Shown here in pieces: positions 23,460 through 33,000 of a stretch of DNA of 64,000 nt. Made by a program: the position numbers and the translations under genes. Positions within the stretch are counted from its first letter, which is position 1; the number at the start of each line of letters is the position of its first letter. The DNA lies in IMG/VR virus record IMGVR_UViG_3300028043_000001, positions 52,437 through 116,436 of that record, one strand, 5' to 3'. Source of the stretch: a virus. The notes beneath the pieces are model-generated. The model was not told where the DNA came from. It ran no database searches and saw only the letters and a program-made list of their open reading frames with translations.

Positions 23460-24586
23460 ACTTACAGCAACTAAACCCTAAAACCGTTAGAACTATTAAT
23501 GACCACGAACTGCAAAATTTACACTTCCGGTTACATCAACTGGCTTCACCTTATCTTCGCGAAAACGCTTTTCAGAATCCCAAATTCCAGTCCATCGTTC
23601 TTAGGCACCGCCTCATCGCCTTTGAGATTATCCGCAGGGGTTTGCGGTTTAAAGTACATGATGAGCTTGATCGTAAAGCCCTGCCAGAAATTGAGTCGTT
23701 TGTAGAACGCTTCTCTAAACTCATCCCCGGAAAGTTATCTGATCTGTCCAAACTGGAGCTCATACGTCTGCACAATCAACTACACAGCGTATGGAGTGTC
23801 GTGCACGCTCAGCAAGTAACCACCACTCAGCAAGAGCAATTGTTCAACTGGCACCGGATGTTGCAAAGAGAAATTGAGCGTCGCGACATCGAACATCCGA
23901 CTAATTGGGATTCCCTAGACCGCCCACTAGGTCAAGCGATTAGCAGCCTCTCTAGGACTCAAGCTTCAGGGCAGGAGATGGGCGAGTGGCTTTTCATAGA
24001 AGACCTCCTGCCCCTCATTCCCGAGGTTTTGCCAATTAAAAAAGGCATCGTTCTCATTGACGAAGAAAAAGGAAAGGTTTATTTATCCAATATAGGGGGC
24101 AGGCAACTTATAAAAGTTATGTATTTCCGGATTCTGCGCCAATTCCCTCGTTCGGAGTGGTCGCGCTTTAAACCAGTGAGCTTAGATGAATTGGGTGCGG
24201 TCGATATTTCGTACGATTTAATTATGAAGAAGCTCGACCCTTTATGGACTGTGCAGCTAAGTTTTAATTTTGAGGACTTGTGTCTTGTTAAGCCCTTTCT
24301 CTTTATTGTGGGAGGCATTGCGACCCAAGGAAGTTCGAAAAACGACATCGACATCCTTCTTCGCCAGGGCTTGGAAGAGTCCTTCGAGCAGCAAATTTAC
24401 CTAACGTTTATCAATGCCTTCCCCGAAAAATATCGTCCCCGCTTCACCAGAGTTGAAGATTCGGGGCTTTCACCTTTTACGAGCTACATTGGCGTCTATT
24501 CTTTAGAACTCGTAAAAGGAGATCCCAGTCAAATTGAAGATGATAAAGAGGAGCTAGTAGAGGATAATGAAGAGCAGACAGTCTAA
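23456..24586 (+). CDS. Nucleotidyltransferase-domain protein
   Basis: The 376-residue product contains FIVGGIATQGSSKNDIDI near residues 283-300 (Gly286-Gly287, Asp297, Asp299). This is the GG-x9-DxD signature of pol-beta-type nucleotidyltransferases, in which the two Asp bind catalytic metals. The N-terminal half holds helical stretches that look repeated (LQNLHFRLHQL, LIRLHNQLHSV), and the C-terminus is acidic. A third acidic residue was not located, so activity is unproven. Its end overlaps the ligase/phosphoesterase gene by 20 nt, suggesting the two act together. Confidence 0.6.
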   Translation: MNLQQLNPKTVRTINDHELQNLHFRLHQLASPYLRENAFQNPKFQSIVLRHRLIAFEIIRRGLRFKVHDELDRKALPEIESFVERFSKLIPGKLSDLSKLELIRLHNQLHSVWSVVHAQQVTTTQQEQLFNWHRMLQREIERRDIEHPTNWDSLDRPLGQAISSLSRTQASGQEMGEWLFIEDLLPLIPEVLPIKKGIVLIDEEKGKVYLSNIGGRQLIKVMYFRILRQFPRSEWSRFKPVSLDELGAVDISYDLIMKKLDPLWTVQLSFNFEDLCLVKPFLFIVGGIATQGSSKNDIDILLRQGLEESFEQQIYLTFINAFPEKYRPRFTRVEDSGLSPFTSYIGVYSLELVKGDPSQIEDDKEELVEDNEEQTV

Positions 24587-27215
24587 CGTTACCGACGCTC
24601 AAAGGCAGGCACGGGCCGACAAGCTGCTTGGGCCCGGCTTTTTCTTTTTTCCTCCGAAAACCTCCCTTTCTATAGTTTCCTACCGTAAAGCTGAAACATT
24701 TTCAGTAGAGCAGACCCTTGAATATCTGCAGCGGTGGTCTACGGCGCAGCCTGATTTAAAGATCAGCGTGCAGCTAAAATATGATGGCATTTCATGTTAC
24801 TTACATCGTACAGCCGACGAGGATTTTTTTGTCTTCACTGATGATGGTACTGATGTGACCGACAGAGTGCCTCATTTAATAGAGAAAGCAAAGGAGCAGC
24901 TACCCAAAACGGACTACATCGTATTGGGCGAGATTGAAAAGTGGATCACCCAAGGTAATAAAAGAGTTCACCAAGGTCGCGAGTATGTTGCCGGGGAAAT
25001 CCATGCCGCGGGACCCCCGAAGGATCGAGCCTATGTTTGGAATGTGTACGATTTACTTTGGTTTAATGGTAAAGATTTACACAACCTTGAATACCAACAA
25101 CGGTTCGAAACCCTACAGAAGGAATTTCATTTCGATCAGTCCCTTCTCACCAGCATGCAGCCTGGATTTAATTTAGCTCCTAATTCAATTTGTGAGACTG
25201 ACGAGGAGATACGCAAGGCCCTGAAAGCCATGGTCGCTTTTGAGTTCTCTGAGGGAGCCATGGTTAAGAAGTGGAATGGCTTTAAATTTGAGCTTGACGG
25301 TCGCACCAATGACGTCCTAAAATTTAAAAAATACGCTGAAGCTCATCTGTGGGTGGTCGACAAACGCACTATCAGTGGTGCCGAGAAAACTTTTCAATAT
25401 AAGGTAGCCATCGAGGTCCTACCCTCGGAGATGGAAGATGTTGATGAATCTGCAGTTATCAGTTTTCGGCGTCGTAAGGCGATGATCGTAGCAAAAACTT
25501 TCAACACTAATGTGGTTGCTAATGTTGGTGATATTTTGACCGTGCAATTCCACAACGTTTTTGCTACACGAACTGAAAGCGGCAAAATAAAACTAACTTT
25601 GTATGAGCCGAAAGTTTATGAAAATCGGACGCTCCGTGGTGTCTCTGAAGACCCTGACACTGTGACTACCTTAATTAAGATTGGCCGCGATGCTCAACTA
25701 TTCCGCTATAAACACCACGACGATGAGTTTCTGCCCTTCGAGTTGGTAAAACAGGTTGGCATCTTCCAACAATACCCAGCTGAAGGTAGAATGTATCCTT
25801 TCATTATTCATAACCACTGGCGTGGCAAGTCGGTGCATGCTGATTTGCGGCTTTCTCATGTTAACCGCCAGTACTTAATTGGCTACACTCTGGACGTTCA
25901 AGTACCCGATATCGTCCGCGACCCCGTACTTAATATGGACAGAGCTCGCGAGATGACCAAAAAGGACGAGCTGTGGAAATTCAATGCCTTTGATGGAACT
26001 TTCAAATCCCGACAAACTCGTGTGGGCATGAAAAAAGCTACCTCCGTTTTGGTGCAACTAAAAGCTCCGGAGCCTAATGAGTGGCTCAGTTTTGAGGGCG
26101 TGTCCGAAAGGGGCTCTGTTGGTTCAACAAGGGACTACCCCGGAGTCTTTTTGATTGTTGCTAAAGGTAACGTCGAGTATGGCTTCAGGTCAGGATATTT
26201 TCACGAATATTGGTTTCATTGTGAGCAGTGGCCGAACGGTGGGATGCGCCTTTTGTTCAGGGAACTTGCCTCAGATATTACTGCAAGCATCCCAGTTAGC
26301 AAGTTTTTGCAGTGGGCCTTTGATGTCGACAACCCTATTACTGATTTCCAATACGGTGATCACTCCATTGTTTGTGATTTAGGCGAGGTGCTGTTGCCTG
26401 AACAGCTGCAGCTCGACTTTGGGGATTCTTTGTCACTCGCCCTAGCACCAGCTGAAAAACCCGAGTTGCGCACTCCGACTATGTGGATGCTTATTAAACC
26501 TAACACCGACGAACCTTACGTCTTATCGCAGCGCGCTGCCACCAAAGGAAGGATGCCCCCATTTGGCATTTCTGCTCTTCCCAAAACTATTAAAGATCAA
26601 ATCCCCGCTGAGTTTGCCTATTGGACAATAAAAGAATCAAAAAAGGCCCTTGAAGTGAGAAACTCATTAATTGCAGCCATTAAGAAGAAGAAGGTGAAAC
26701 TTGATTTTACCGTGTTTAAAAGCTTTAAATCGACAGGGGAAGAGCAAGCAATTGAAACCTCAGTTGAAGTTGAGCGTGAATTTATTTTAAATCGTCGCAC
26801 TTGGCGAGGACCAATTGTAGTCAGACTAGGCTATAGTGGTGAATTATACGACTTGTGGATTGCAACAGGCGAGGGAGCTACGCTGTTCACTTTTAGTGAC
26901 GATCCTCGTGAGGCTACTGAGATAACTGGTACTGCCGAGAAGTTTAGTGATAAGATTTTAATGGCAGCCGTTGGTGAGCTGCTTCCTGGGTCACGACTCA
27001 ACCCCAACAAAAGGATTCCAGTTAAAGTAGTGAGATTAGAAAAAGGAAAACTTTTGCTGTTTGTTGATGACCCCAACCTCAAAAAGTTTCAGGTTAAATC
27101 AAAAAACTGGCAAGGTGTTTACTTACTCGAGCAAGATGAAGACTCGAAAATCTGGACTCTAAGGGTTGCAGAAGCTGCTATACAACCCGTCGATTCTCAA
27201 GGAGTGGGTAGATAG
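24567..27215 (+). CDS. ATP-dependent DNA ligase fused to LigD-type 3'-phosphoesterase domain
   Basis: The 882-residue product carries ligase motif I KYDGIS (Lys71, the AMP-accepting residue), III YIVLGEIE, IIIa VWNVYDLLWF, IV SEGAMVKK (about 228-235) and V DVLKFKK (about 249-255), then an OB-like region. From about residue 410 it has FIIHNHWRGKSVHADLRLSH, matching the phosphoesterase H-x6-H-x-D-x-R pattern of LigD (His417, His424, Asp426, Arg428). Residues 620-882 match nothing recognised. Ligase plus phosphoesterase in one chain recalls bacterial end-joining LigD. The gene lies between portal and head-fibre genes, not with replication genes. Confidence 0.75.
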   Translation: MKSRQSNVTDAQRQARADKLLGPGFFFFPPKTSLSIVSYRKAETFSVEQTLEYLQRWSTAQPDLKISVQLKYDGISCYLHRTADEDFFVFTDDGTDVTDRVPHLIEKAKEQLPKTDYIVLGEIEKWITQGNKRVHQGREYVAGEIHAAGPPKDRAYVWNVYDLLWFNGKDLHNLEYQQRFETLQKEFHFDQSLLTSMQPGFNLAPNSICETDEEIRKALKAMVAFEFSEGAMVKKWNGFKFELDGRTNDVLKFKKYAEAHLWVVDKRTISGAEKTFQYKVAIEVLPSEMEDVDESAVISFRRRKAMIVAKTFNTNVVANVGDILTVQFHNVFATRTESGKIKLTLYEPKVYENRTLRGVSEDPDTVTTLIKIGRDAQLFRYKHHDDEFLPFELVKQVGIFQQYPAEGRMYPFIIHNHWRGKSVHADLRLSHVNRQYLIGYTLDVQVPDIVRDPVLNMDRAREMTKKDELWKFNAFDGTFKSRQTRVGMKKATSVLVQLKAPEPNEWLSFEGVSERGSVGSTRDYPGVFLIVAKGNVEYGFRSGYFHEYWFHCEQWPNGGMRLLFRELASDITASIPVSKFLQWAFDVDNPITDFQYGDHSIVCDLGEVLLPEQLQLDFGDSLSLALAPAEKPELRTPTMWMLIKPNTDEPYVLSQRAATKGRMPPFGISALPKTIKDQIPAEFAYWTIKESKKALEVRNSLIAAIKKKKVKLDFTVFKSFKSTGEEQAIETSVEVEREFILNRRTWRGPIVVRLGYSGELYDLWIATGEGATLFTFSDDPREATEITGTAEKFSDKILMAAVGELLPGSRLNPNKRIPVKVVRLEKGKLLLFVDDPNLKKFQVKSKNWQGVYLLEQDEDSKIWTLRVAEAAIQPVDSQGVGR

Positions 27216-27218
27216 TAA

Positions 27219-27533
27219 TTGAGTGAAGGCCGCGTCCCCGTTTCGTTTGAGAAACTCACAATCTCTACATCAGCAGTGATGCTCACTTCCAGTTTGCTTC
27301 ATCCCACCCCTGGGCAAAGCGGCGCAGGTAATGCAGCTTGCTTAGCGTTCATGACCGTTGAGGGTGGTAGCATTCGATTTCGCGTTGATGGAGGTTCCCC
27401 AACTACCGCAGATGGACATTTAGTGCTCGACGGCGGCAGCGTTGAAATCGAGACAATTCAGGCACTAGAGAAGTTTAAAGCAATTAGGGCGGCGAACAAA
27501 AATGCCACCCTTTTTGTGACGTACTTCTTTTAA
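27219..27533 (+). CDS. Hypothetical virion protein, 104 aa
   Basis: The product is beta-rich (LTISTSAVMLTSSL, AACLAFMTVEGGSIRFRVDG) with Gly turns, typical of small decoration, fibre or joining proteins of phage particles. TTG start, 3 nt after the ligase stop, with AAGGAG upstream. The location in a chain of structural genes is the main evidence. Confidence 0.5.
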   Translation: MSEGRVPVSFEKLTISTSAVMLTSSLLHPTPGQSGAGNAACLAFMTVEGGSIRFRVDGGSPTTADGHLVLDGGSVEIETIQALEKFKAIRAANKNATLFVTYFF

Positions 27534-27541
27534 GAGGGTTT

Positions 27542-27922
27542 ATGGCAATTCGAATCTACAATCCCCCATCGTACGAAGTGGAATTTACACACACTATGTA
27601 CGTACCTCCTGGCACGACGGTGAGCGAAAGCATTCCAGGTCACGTTAATCGGGGCATTGCTTCAGCACTTGATGTTGAAGAAGTTGGAGGTGAAGTTTCG
27701 GGCAATTATGATTTTGACCTTTACCACGCAAACACTTTTGTAGAAGATGATTTAGCCTATAGAGCTTTGAATATCGATCCTGCGGCAGCCTATGTTGATC
27801 GGCTGCCTTTTCAAGTTAAGGACAAAGACGAAGCCTCTGAAGCTCATATTCGTATTCGGAACCTAGATGCAACAAAAGGAGCTACATTCAACATCACAAT
27901 GAGAACGGAGAAGTTTAGATAA
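27542..27922 (+). CDS. Hypothetical virion protein, 126 aa
   Basis: The product is predominantly beta (YEVEFTHTMYVPPGTTV; SGNYDFDLYH; AHIRIRNLDAT) and soluble, without signal or TM. It starts after AGAGGG and ends in an overlap with the next gene (1 nt). Likely a small capsid or fibre component by context; no family recognised. Confidence 0.5.
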   Translation: MAIRIYNPPSYEVEFTHTMYVPPGTTVSESIPGHVNRGIASALDVEEVGGEVSGNYDFDLYHANTFVEDDLAYRALNIDPAAAYVDRLPFQVKDKDEASEAHIRIRNLDATKGATFNITMRTEKFR

Positions 27923-28971
27923 TGGCAATATTGCGGGCTCATTCATTTGGTGCTAGCTTCGGATTTGGATACAACCCTCCTGAGCCGGGGATCGACTATT
28001 ATGGTGGTGGCAGCAATTGGCTATCTACAGTAGGCGGTAGGTTGGAGTTTGGGGTGAAAGTCGCAGCGGGAAACTCGCCTTGGGAGAAGTACTGGATACA
28101 ATCCTCTTTCGCCGCAAAAAGTGAAATTTATGTGCAGATATGTGAGAAAACTGGCGTAGGAGTCAGTAATGATTATAGGTGGATTACTTTTCGTGCAGGC
28201 ACTACTGAGTTGGTTGTTGCTAAATTAAAAACCGATGAGTCAATAGATTTTTACCGTGGGGATCCCGATGTGGGAGGTGTCTTGCTAGGTAGTACTAGCA
28301 TTGATACTCTCCGGATTGATGGAGTATTTGCCTATTATGAGTTTCGTGTTAAAATTGATGGCTCTGCTGGAGTTGTTAAAATGAGAAAGGACGGCTTCGA
28401 AGTTTTTAGTTTCACTGGCAACACAAAACCTGGGGCAGAAACAACTATCGACAATATTAGAACGTACAACACCCCCCCAGGTATGATATATAGCGATTTC
28501 ATCATTAACGACACTTTGGGGTCCTACAACAATTCTTGGCCAGGTGGTGCACATGTAGAATTTATAAAGCCGGATGCTGCAGGTGCCGTTACGGAATGGC
28601 TGCCTTCATCAGGCTCTAATTATCAATGCGTTGATGAATTTCTTCCCTCCGCATCCGATTATGTTACCACAGATATTCCTAATGTTGTTGACGTTTATAA
28701 TCTTGCGTCTATTGATGGCAGCGCCATTGTAGTGAGTGCAATCATCCCTATGTACCACATCCACTATGATGGTGATCCTCAAACCAAGTATTATCAGAGA
28801 GTTTTACGTGCAGGTACGACAAACTATACTAGTGCCTCGAGGCTAGCACCTGCCTCGACAATGACATTGGATAGCTGGGAGGTATTAGAAACTAATCCTG
28901 CAACTGGTGCACCTTTCACAGTAAGTGAAATTAACAATTTACAGTTGGGGCTTAAGGCAGTGACGTCTTAA
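27922..28971 (+). CDS. Lectin-fold-like virion protein, copy 1 of 3
   Basis: The 349-residue product is beta-rich with strand pairs like KYWIQSSFAAKSEIYVQICEK, YYEFRVKIDGSAGVVKMRKDG, and a C-terminal module containing TLGSYNNSWPGG, GSNYQCVDE and PFTVSEINNLQLGLK. Concanavalin A-like jelly rolls with such modules occur in many phage head and tail fibre proteins. The SYNNSWPGG region and the final VSEINxLxxG repeat in the two genes downstream, so the three form a paralogous set. Host-surface binding is inferred, not shown. Confidence 0.6.
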   Translation: MAILRAHSFGASFGFGYNPPEPGIDYYGGGSNWLSTVGGRLEFGVKVAAGNSPWEKYWIQSSFAAKSEIYVQICEKTGVGVSNDYRWITFRAGTTELVVAKLKTDESIDFYRGDPDVGGVLLGSTSIDTLRIDGVFAYYEFRVKIDGSAGVVKMRKDGFEVFSFTGNTKPGAETTIDNIRTYNTPPGMIYSDFIINDTLGSYNNSWPGGAHVEFIKPDAAGAVTEWLPSSGSNYQCVDEFLPSASDYVTTDIPNVVDVYNLASIDGSAIVVSAIIPMYHIHYDGDPQTKYYQRVLRAGTTNYTSASRLAPASTMTLDSWEVLETNPATGAPFTVSEINNLQLGLKAVTS

Positions 28972-28985
28972 AGGGAGAGTAACAA

Positions 28986-30002
28986 ATGGCATTATTAGTA
29001 TGCGCTGGAGCAGAAAGTTCTGTATATGAGGTGAGTTGGGGTGGTGTCTGCGTACAAAGCTCTACGCGGGCTCGATCTGGGACATACTCATTTCGTTTAA
29101 ACGGCGGATATGCTTCAGGATCTGGTATGAATCCCAACTGGATTGGCTTAAATTTTGTTGCAGGCTCTACTATTTATTTTCAAGTCGCGATTTATGTCAC
29201 GGAAGTTTTTGGAGGTACAACGAATAATAGAGTTTTTATATTTCGGTCAGGTAGCGTTTTTCAAATTGTAATGTCGGTGACCGGCAATTCTACATTTAAA
29301 CTTTGGCGAGGTGACTGTTGGTCTCCTGGTGTGGAAATTGCCTCGGTATCAGCAGGGTTCGCTCTTAATTCTTGGAACCTTTTTGAAGGATACCTCTATG
29401 TTGCGGACAGCAATGGAATTATTCAAATCAAGAAAGATGGGGTAATGCTTTTCGATTTTGTTGGCGATACACAATACGATACCAATACGATTGATTCTTT
29501 TGTTGTAGGGGTGACGTCGTCTGGGGGGACCGATTACTCATGGTACGATGACTTAATCATAAACAACAACCAAGGTAGCTACTTTAACAGTTGGCCAGGA
29601 GGAGTTCGGATTCACGCCTTAAGGCCTTCTGGTGTAGGTAACTACTCTCAATGGACACCCGCGGGCACCTCTCCTAACTGGGATTGTGTCGATGAAACTC
29701 CAGTTAGTAGCGCAGAGTACGTCCATACTGGGGTAGCTGGACAAAAAGATAGTTATCAAATGTCCAATTGTCCAACTGGGTTACATAGAGTCAGAGCAGT
29801 GGTACCTCAATTCTGGGGTGAAGGGGGCCAAGCCATTAAAAGATTATTACGCATAAGTAGCACTGACTACTTGGGGGCCACTGTTAACTTAACATCAAGC
29901 TTTGGTAAGGTTGAAGAAATCCACTATGTTTCACCCGCAACCAGCAGTGCTTGGACGCTTTCTGAGGTTGATGGACTTGAGAGTGGCATGGAGAACGTGT
30001 AG
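28986..30002 (+). CDS. Lectin-fold-like virion protein, copy 2 of 3
   Basis: The 338-residue product begins MALLVCAGAESSVYEV and repeats the domain order of its neighbours: jelly-roll-like N-terminal part, GSYFNSWPGG, NYSQWTPAG, CVDETPVSS, and a C-terminal TLSEVDGLESGME. It is closest to copy 3, with near-identical starts (MALLVCAGAES against MALLAFAGAED), pointing to gene duplication within this phage. Good ribosome site (GGGAGAG). Confidence 0.65.
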   Translation: MALLVCAGAESSVYEVSWGGVCVQSSTRARSGTYSFRLNGGYASGSGMNPNWIGLNFVAGSTIYFQVAIYVTEVFGGTTNNRVFIFRSGSVFQIVMSVTGNSTFKLWRGDCWSPGVEIASVSAGFALNSWNLFEGYLYVADSNGIIQIKKDGVMLFDFVGDTQYDTNTIDSFVVGVTSSGGTDYSWYDDLIINNNQGSYFNSWPGGVRIHALRPSGVGNYSQWTPAGTSPNWDCVDETPVSSAEYVHTGVAGQKDSYQMSNCPTGLHRVRAVVPQFWGEGGQAIKRLLRISSTDYLGATVNLTSSFGKVEEIHYVSPATSSAWTLSEVDGLESGMENV

Positions 30003-30019
30003 TAGGGGAGGATTAGAGG

Positions 30020-31033
30020 ATGGCATTATTAGCATTCGCTGGAGCAGAGGATGGTCTTTTAGAAGTCTTGATCTCAGGAGATGTGACCCAAAACTCAGGC
30101 CAGGCAAGAACTGGAACATACTGCTTTAGGGTAAAGGGGATGTCTCCTACCGAATCTATCTTATCGAATTCCTTCACCCTTAACTTTCCTGAGCGGAGTG
30201 AGTTTTTTTGGCAGGCTGCAACAAGGGTAAGTAGCACAGCCACATATGGAGGATACAATCCATATCACATAGGGTGGTGTAAAGGCAATACGTTTTTGGG
30301 GTGCCTAATTACTGCAGGAACGTTAGCCTCTATGTTTGTTTGCCGCGGTGACAACTCCGGCACACTACTAGGAAGCATTAATGTTGGTATGCCTACTAAC
30401 AGCTGGTTGCTACTTGAGGGGCATGTAGTAATTCATAACACTACGGGTTTAGTTAAGGTTTGGGCTAATGGCATTCTTGTTTTCAACTATAGTGGCGATA
30501 CTCAACCTGGGTCTGACACAGGAGTAGATAATCTTCTTTTCTCGGGCACACCCACCACCTCAGGTTGGCAGTACTGGGATGATATGATAGTTGGAGATGT
30601 CCAGGGCAGTTACTTTAATAGTCAACTTGGGGGCCTAAAAATTCACCGCCTAGCTCCTACTGGCATAGGTAACTACTCCCAATGGACACCTGCTGGTTCA
30701 ACTCTTAACTGGGCTTGTGTCGATGAAACTCCAGTTAGTAGTGATGACTATGTGAAAGGCGCTGCGTCAGGTAACAAGGATTCCTATGCAATGGCTGATT
30801 GTCCATCGAATGTTTATGACGTGCAAGCAGTAGTCGCGCGCTATTGGGCCCAGGGAGGAGGTGGAATAAAAAGACTGCTGCGGATTGGGAGCACCGACTA
30901 CTTGGGAACTACTATCAATGTTTCTACTTCCCTCACGTACAATGACGATATTATGTATGTTAGCCCCGCCACCTCCAATCCTTTTACCGTAAGTGAGATA
31001 AATAGCCTTGAGAGCGGCATGGAAAGGCAGTAA
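30020..31033 (+). CDS. Lectin-fold-like virion protein, copy 3 of 3
   Basis: The 337-residue product begins MALLAFAGAEDGLLEV and carries the same modules as copy 2: GSYFNSQLGG, NYSQWTPAG, CVDETPVSS, KDSYAMADCPS and TVSEINSLESGMER. Differences are concentrated in the N-terminal half, as expected of a receptor-binding region under change. It ends directly at the next gene's ATG. Confidence 0.65.
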   Translation: MALLAFAGAEDGLLEVLISGDVTQNSGQARTGTYCFRVKGMSPTESILSNSFTLNFPERSEFFWQAATRVSSTATYGGYNPYHIGWCKGNTFLGCLITAGTLASMFVCRGDNSGTLLGSINVGMPTNSWLLLEGHVVIHNTTGLVKVWANGILVFNYSGDTQPGSDTGVDNLLFSGTPTTSGWQYWDDMIVGDVQGSYFNSQLGGLKIHRLAPTGIGNYSQWTPAGSTLNWACVDETPVSSDDYVKGAASGNKDSYAMADCPSNVYDVQAVVARYWAQGGGGIKRLLRIGSTDYLGTTINVSTSLTYNDDIMYVSPATSNPFTVSEINSLESGMERQ

Positions 31034-32905
31034 ATGGCCACCACTTCTTGGCAAAACCCAACGACGGCCGCTACTATTGATCGTGATGGCAAGGCGTCGT
31101 GGGCTTCAGTCGAACGCGCACTAGTTTCTGATAATCAGCGAACATACTGCGATGTAGCAACTAGCACCTATGGCGATTGGCTCAGACTTACCGGTTTCAA
31201 CCTTCTCAACTTAGTTCCCCACGAAGCCACCATCGATGGCATCGAAGTTGAGATTGAGGGCTACGCAGGGATAGCCAACAAGCTTAAAGACTCGGCTCTC
31301 TACCTACGCACAACTGCGGGCCAAACGAGTAACAACGGTGCCCTTCCAGATTATTATGACACCAGTGAAACTACCTACTTCCGGGGGGGTGCTTCCGATA
31401 CTTGGGGTACTACTTGGGCGAAAGAACATTTTAACAGCGATTTTGGCATCGATATTTCCATTCAAAACGATGATACATTAACACGGCGTTTTAACATTGA
31501 CTGTGTAAGAATAAGAGTTCACTTCACCGCTACAGGTGATACATATGTTGATGGCCACAGTTTACAACTGTTTAATCGCAACGATGGTATTTCAGGTCAC
31601 AGTTTACAACTGTTTAATCGCAACGATGGTATTTCAGGTCACAGTTTAAACCTCTTCTATAAGCCAAGAAGTTCTGGCTTCGAGTTTGACCCCCGAATAA
31701 TTGAGTACTGGCGGTTTGAAAACAACCTCAATGCAGAGAAGAGCGGTAATACTTTAACTGCATCTGCGGGCGGCGTTGGCTATAGCTCTAGCGCTCCCCT
31801 TGAGGGTGCCTTTACCCTCGATTTGGAATTTGATAATGACCAGTTCGCCTACCGAACCGATACTGACCTTAGCACCGGCTTTCCTTTTAAAAGCGGTGAT
31901 ACCAACAAGAAAGCCACTTTTTGTTGTTGGGTAACTCCCGAAAGTAGCGGCGCTTGGCGGTGCATCTGGTCAAAAACTAATTACTTTTGGGGTGGTGGTA
32001 ACAACTGTACTCATGCTAGTGTCGACTACGGTACCTTAAAAATTGGTTGGGGTTCTGCTACTAGTAATACTGACTATAATACGGGCATCACTTTAAATGC
32101 GGGAGTCTCCTACCATGTTGCTGTTGTAATTAATGGAGTTTATCCAGGGTCAATCTATGTAAGAGTTTACCGCGGCGATAATGGTACTATAAGCGAGCAT
32201 AGCGTAGGACTTTTGGACGCCCTTAATATTTGCAGCAGACCATTTAGAGTTGGGGCCTTTGCTGATCGTGATGCTGATAACACCTGGGATGGCAGGATTG
32301 ATGAGTTAGTAGTAGCCAATGCTTTACTTTCTCCCTATGAAATTGACCAGATTCGAGCTGGCACTTACGAGTATCAGCCTGGTGTTCATGGACATGCACT
32401 TCAAACTTTACTTGATGCTCCAGGTGTTCATGGTCATGCACTTCAAGCTCTACTCGATGCTCCTGGTGTCCATGGACATGCACTTCAAATTTTATATGAT
32501 AACTATGGCATTAAACTGGATAGAATCGGGACATCAGTTGTTTATAAGGTCGACAAAGTTTTTCTCTCGCGTATTGGCACTACAGTTGTTTGGTCAGACT
32601 CTATTAATGTAACGGTTGAACTAGCTGAAGCCGTGCAGCTACTAGCCTCACCCAGTTCTCCTAACTTGTTAACTGGGTCTTCAGTTAGTGTTGACGAAGC
32701 TTTACAGTTACTATCTACCCTCAACACGCCCTCACTTTCACTAGGCTCGACAACCGAGGTGGCCGAATTGCAATTGTTATCAGCATTATATAATCCTTCC
32801 TTCGTAGGTACTCCTACTGGAGAACTCCGAGTTTTCCCAGTACCCCTACCCGAAACGGTTTGGCAAAGCCAAGCAGGGAAAAGAATTTTTCCAATGAAAC
32901 CCTAG
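31034..32905 (+). CDS. Large LamG-like virion fibre protein with short tandem repeats
   Basis: The 623-residue product has an N-terminal beta domain (about 1-170), three units of GHSLQLFNRNDGIS type (about 174-209), a LamG-like jelly roll with YWRFENNLNAEKSG, FCCWVTPESS, IWSKTN, VAVVING and DGRIDELVVANALLS (about 220-445), then three PGVHGHALQ repeats (about 449-490), and a C-terminal region with repeated ELAEAVQLLxxPSxPNL-like units. LamG domains bind carbohydrates and usually mark fibres or head decorations. Confidence 0.65.
   Translation: MATTSWQNPTTAATIDRDGKASWASVERALVSDNQRTYCDVATSTYGDWLRLTGFNLLNLVPHEATIDGIEVEIEGYAGIANKLKDSALYLRTTAGQTSNNGALPDYYDTSETTYFRGGASDTWGTTWAKEHFNSDFGIDISIQNDDTLTRRFNIDCVRIRVHFTATGDTYVDGHSLQLFNRNDGISGHSLQLFNRNDGISGHSLNLFYKPRSSGFEFDPRIIEYWRFENNLNAEKSGNTLTASAGGVGYSSSAPLEGAFTLDLEFDNDQFAYRTDTDLSTGFPFKSGDTNKKATFCCWVTPESSGAWRCIWSKTNYFWGGGNNCTHASVDYGTLKIGWGSATSNTDYNTGITLNAGVSYHVAVVINGVYPGSIYVRVYRGDNGTISEHSVGLLDALNICSRPFRVGAFADRDADNTWDGRIDELVVANALLSPYEIDQIRAGTYEYQPGVHGHALQTLLDAPGVHGHALQALLDAPGVHGHALQILYDNYGIKLDRIGTSVVYKVDKVFLSRIGTTVVWSDSINVTVELAEAVQLLASPSSPNLLTGSSVSVDEALQLLSTLNTPSLSLGSTTEVAELQLLSALYNPSFVGTPTGELRVFPVPLPETVWQSQAGKRIFPMKP
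31553..31660 (+). repeat. 42-nt tandem repeats encoding GHSLQ units
   Basis: Two units (31553-31594 and 31595-31636) differ at one base by eye; a third partial unit (GHSLNLFY) follows. Each encodes 14 residues, GHSLQLFNRNDGIS. The near-identity suggests recent duplication. Confidence 0.85.
32378..32503 (+). repeat. 42-nt tandem repeats encoding PGVHGHALQ units
   Basis: Three 42-nt units (32378-32419, 32420-32461, 32462-32503) encode PGVHGHALQTLLDA and two variants. They share the GHxLQ core and the 14-residue period with the array 800 bp upstream, so the two arrays likely share an origin or a fold. Confidence 0.85.
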
Positions 32906-33000
32906 AACAGTTTGCTACCGTACCCCGAATTCGTTCCGTTTTGTAACTCCACGAACAATTTACTTTTTGATGAGATTCCGCGTGGGAGGAGGTCTTTACC

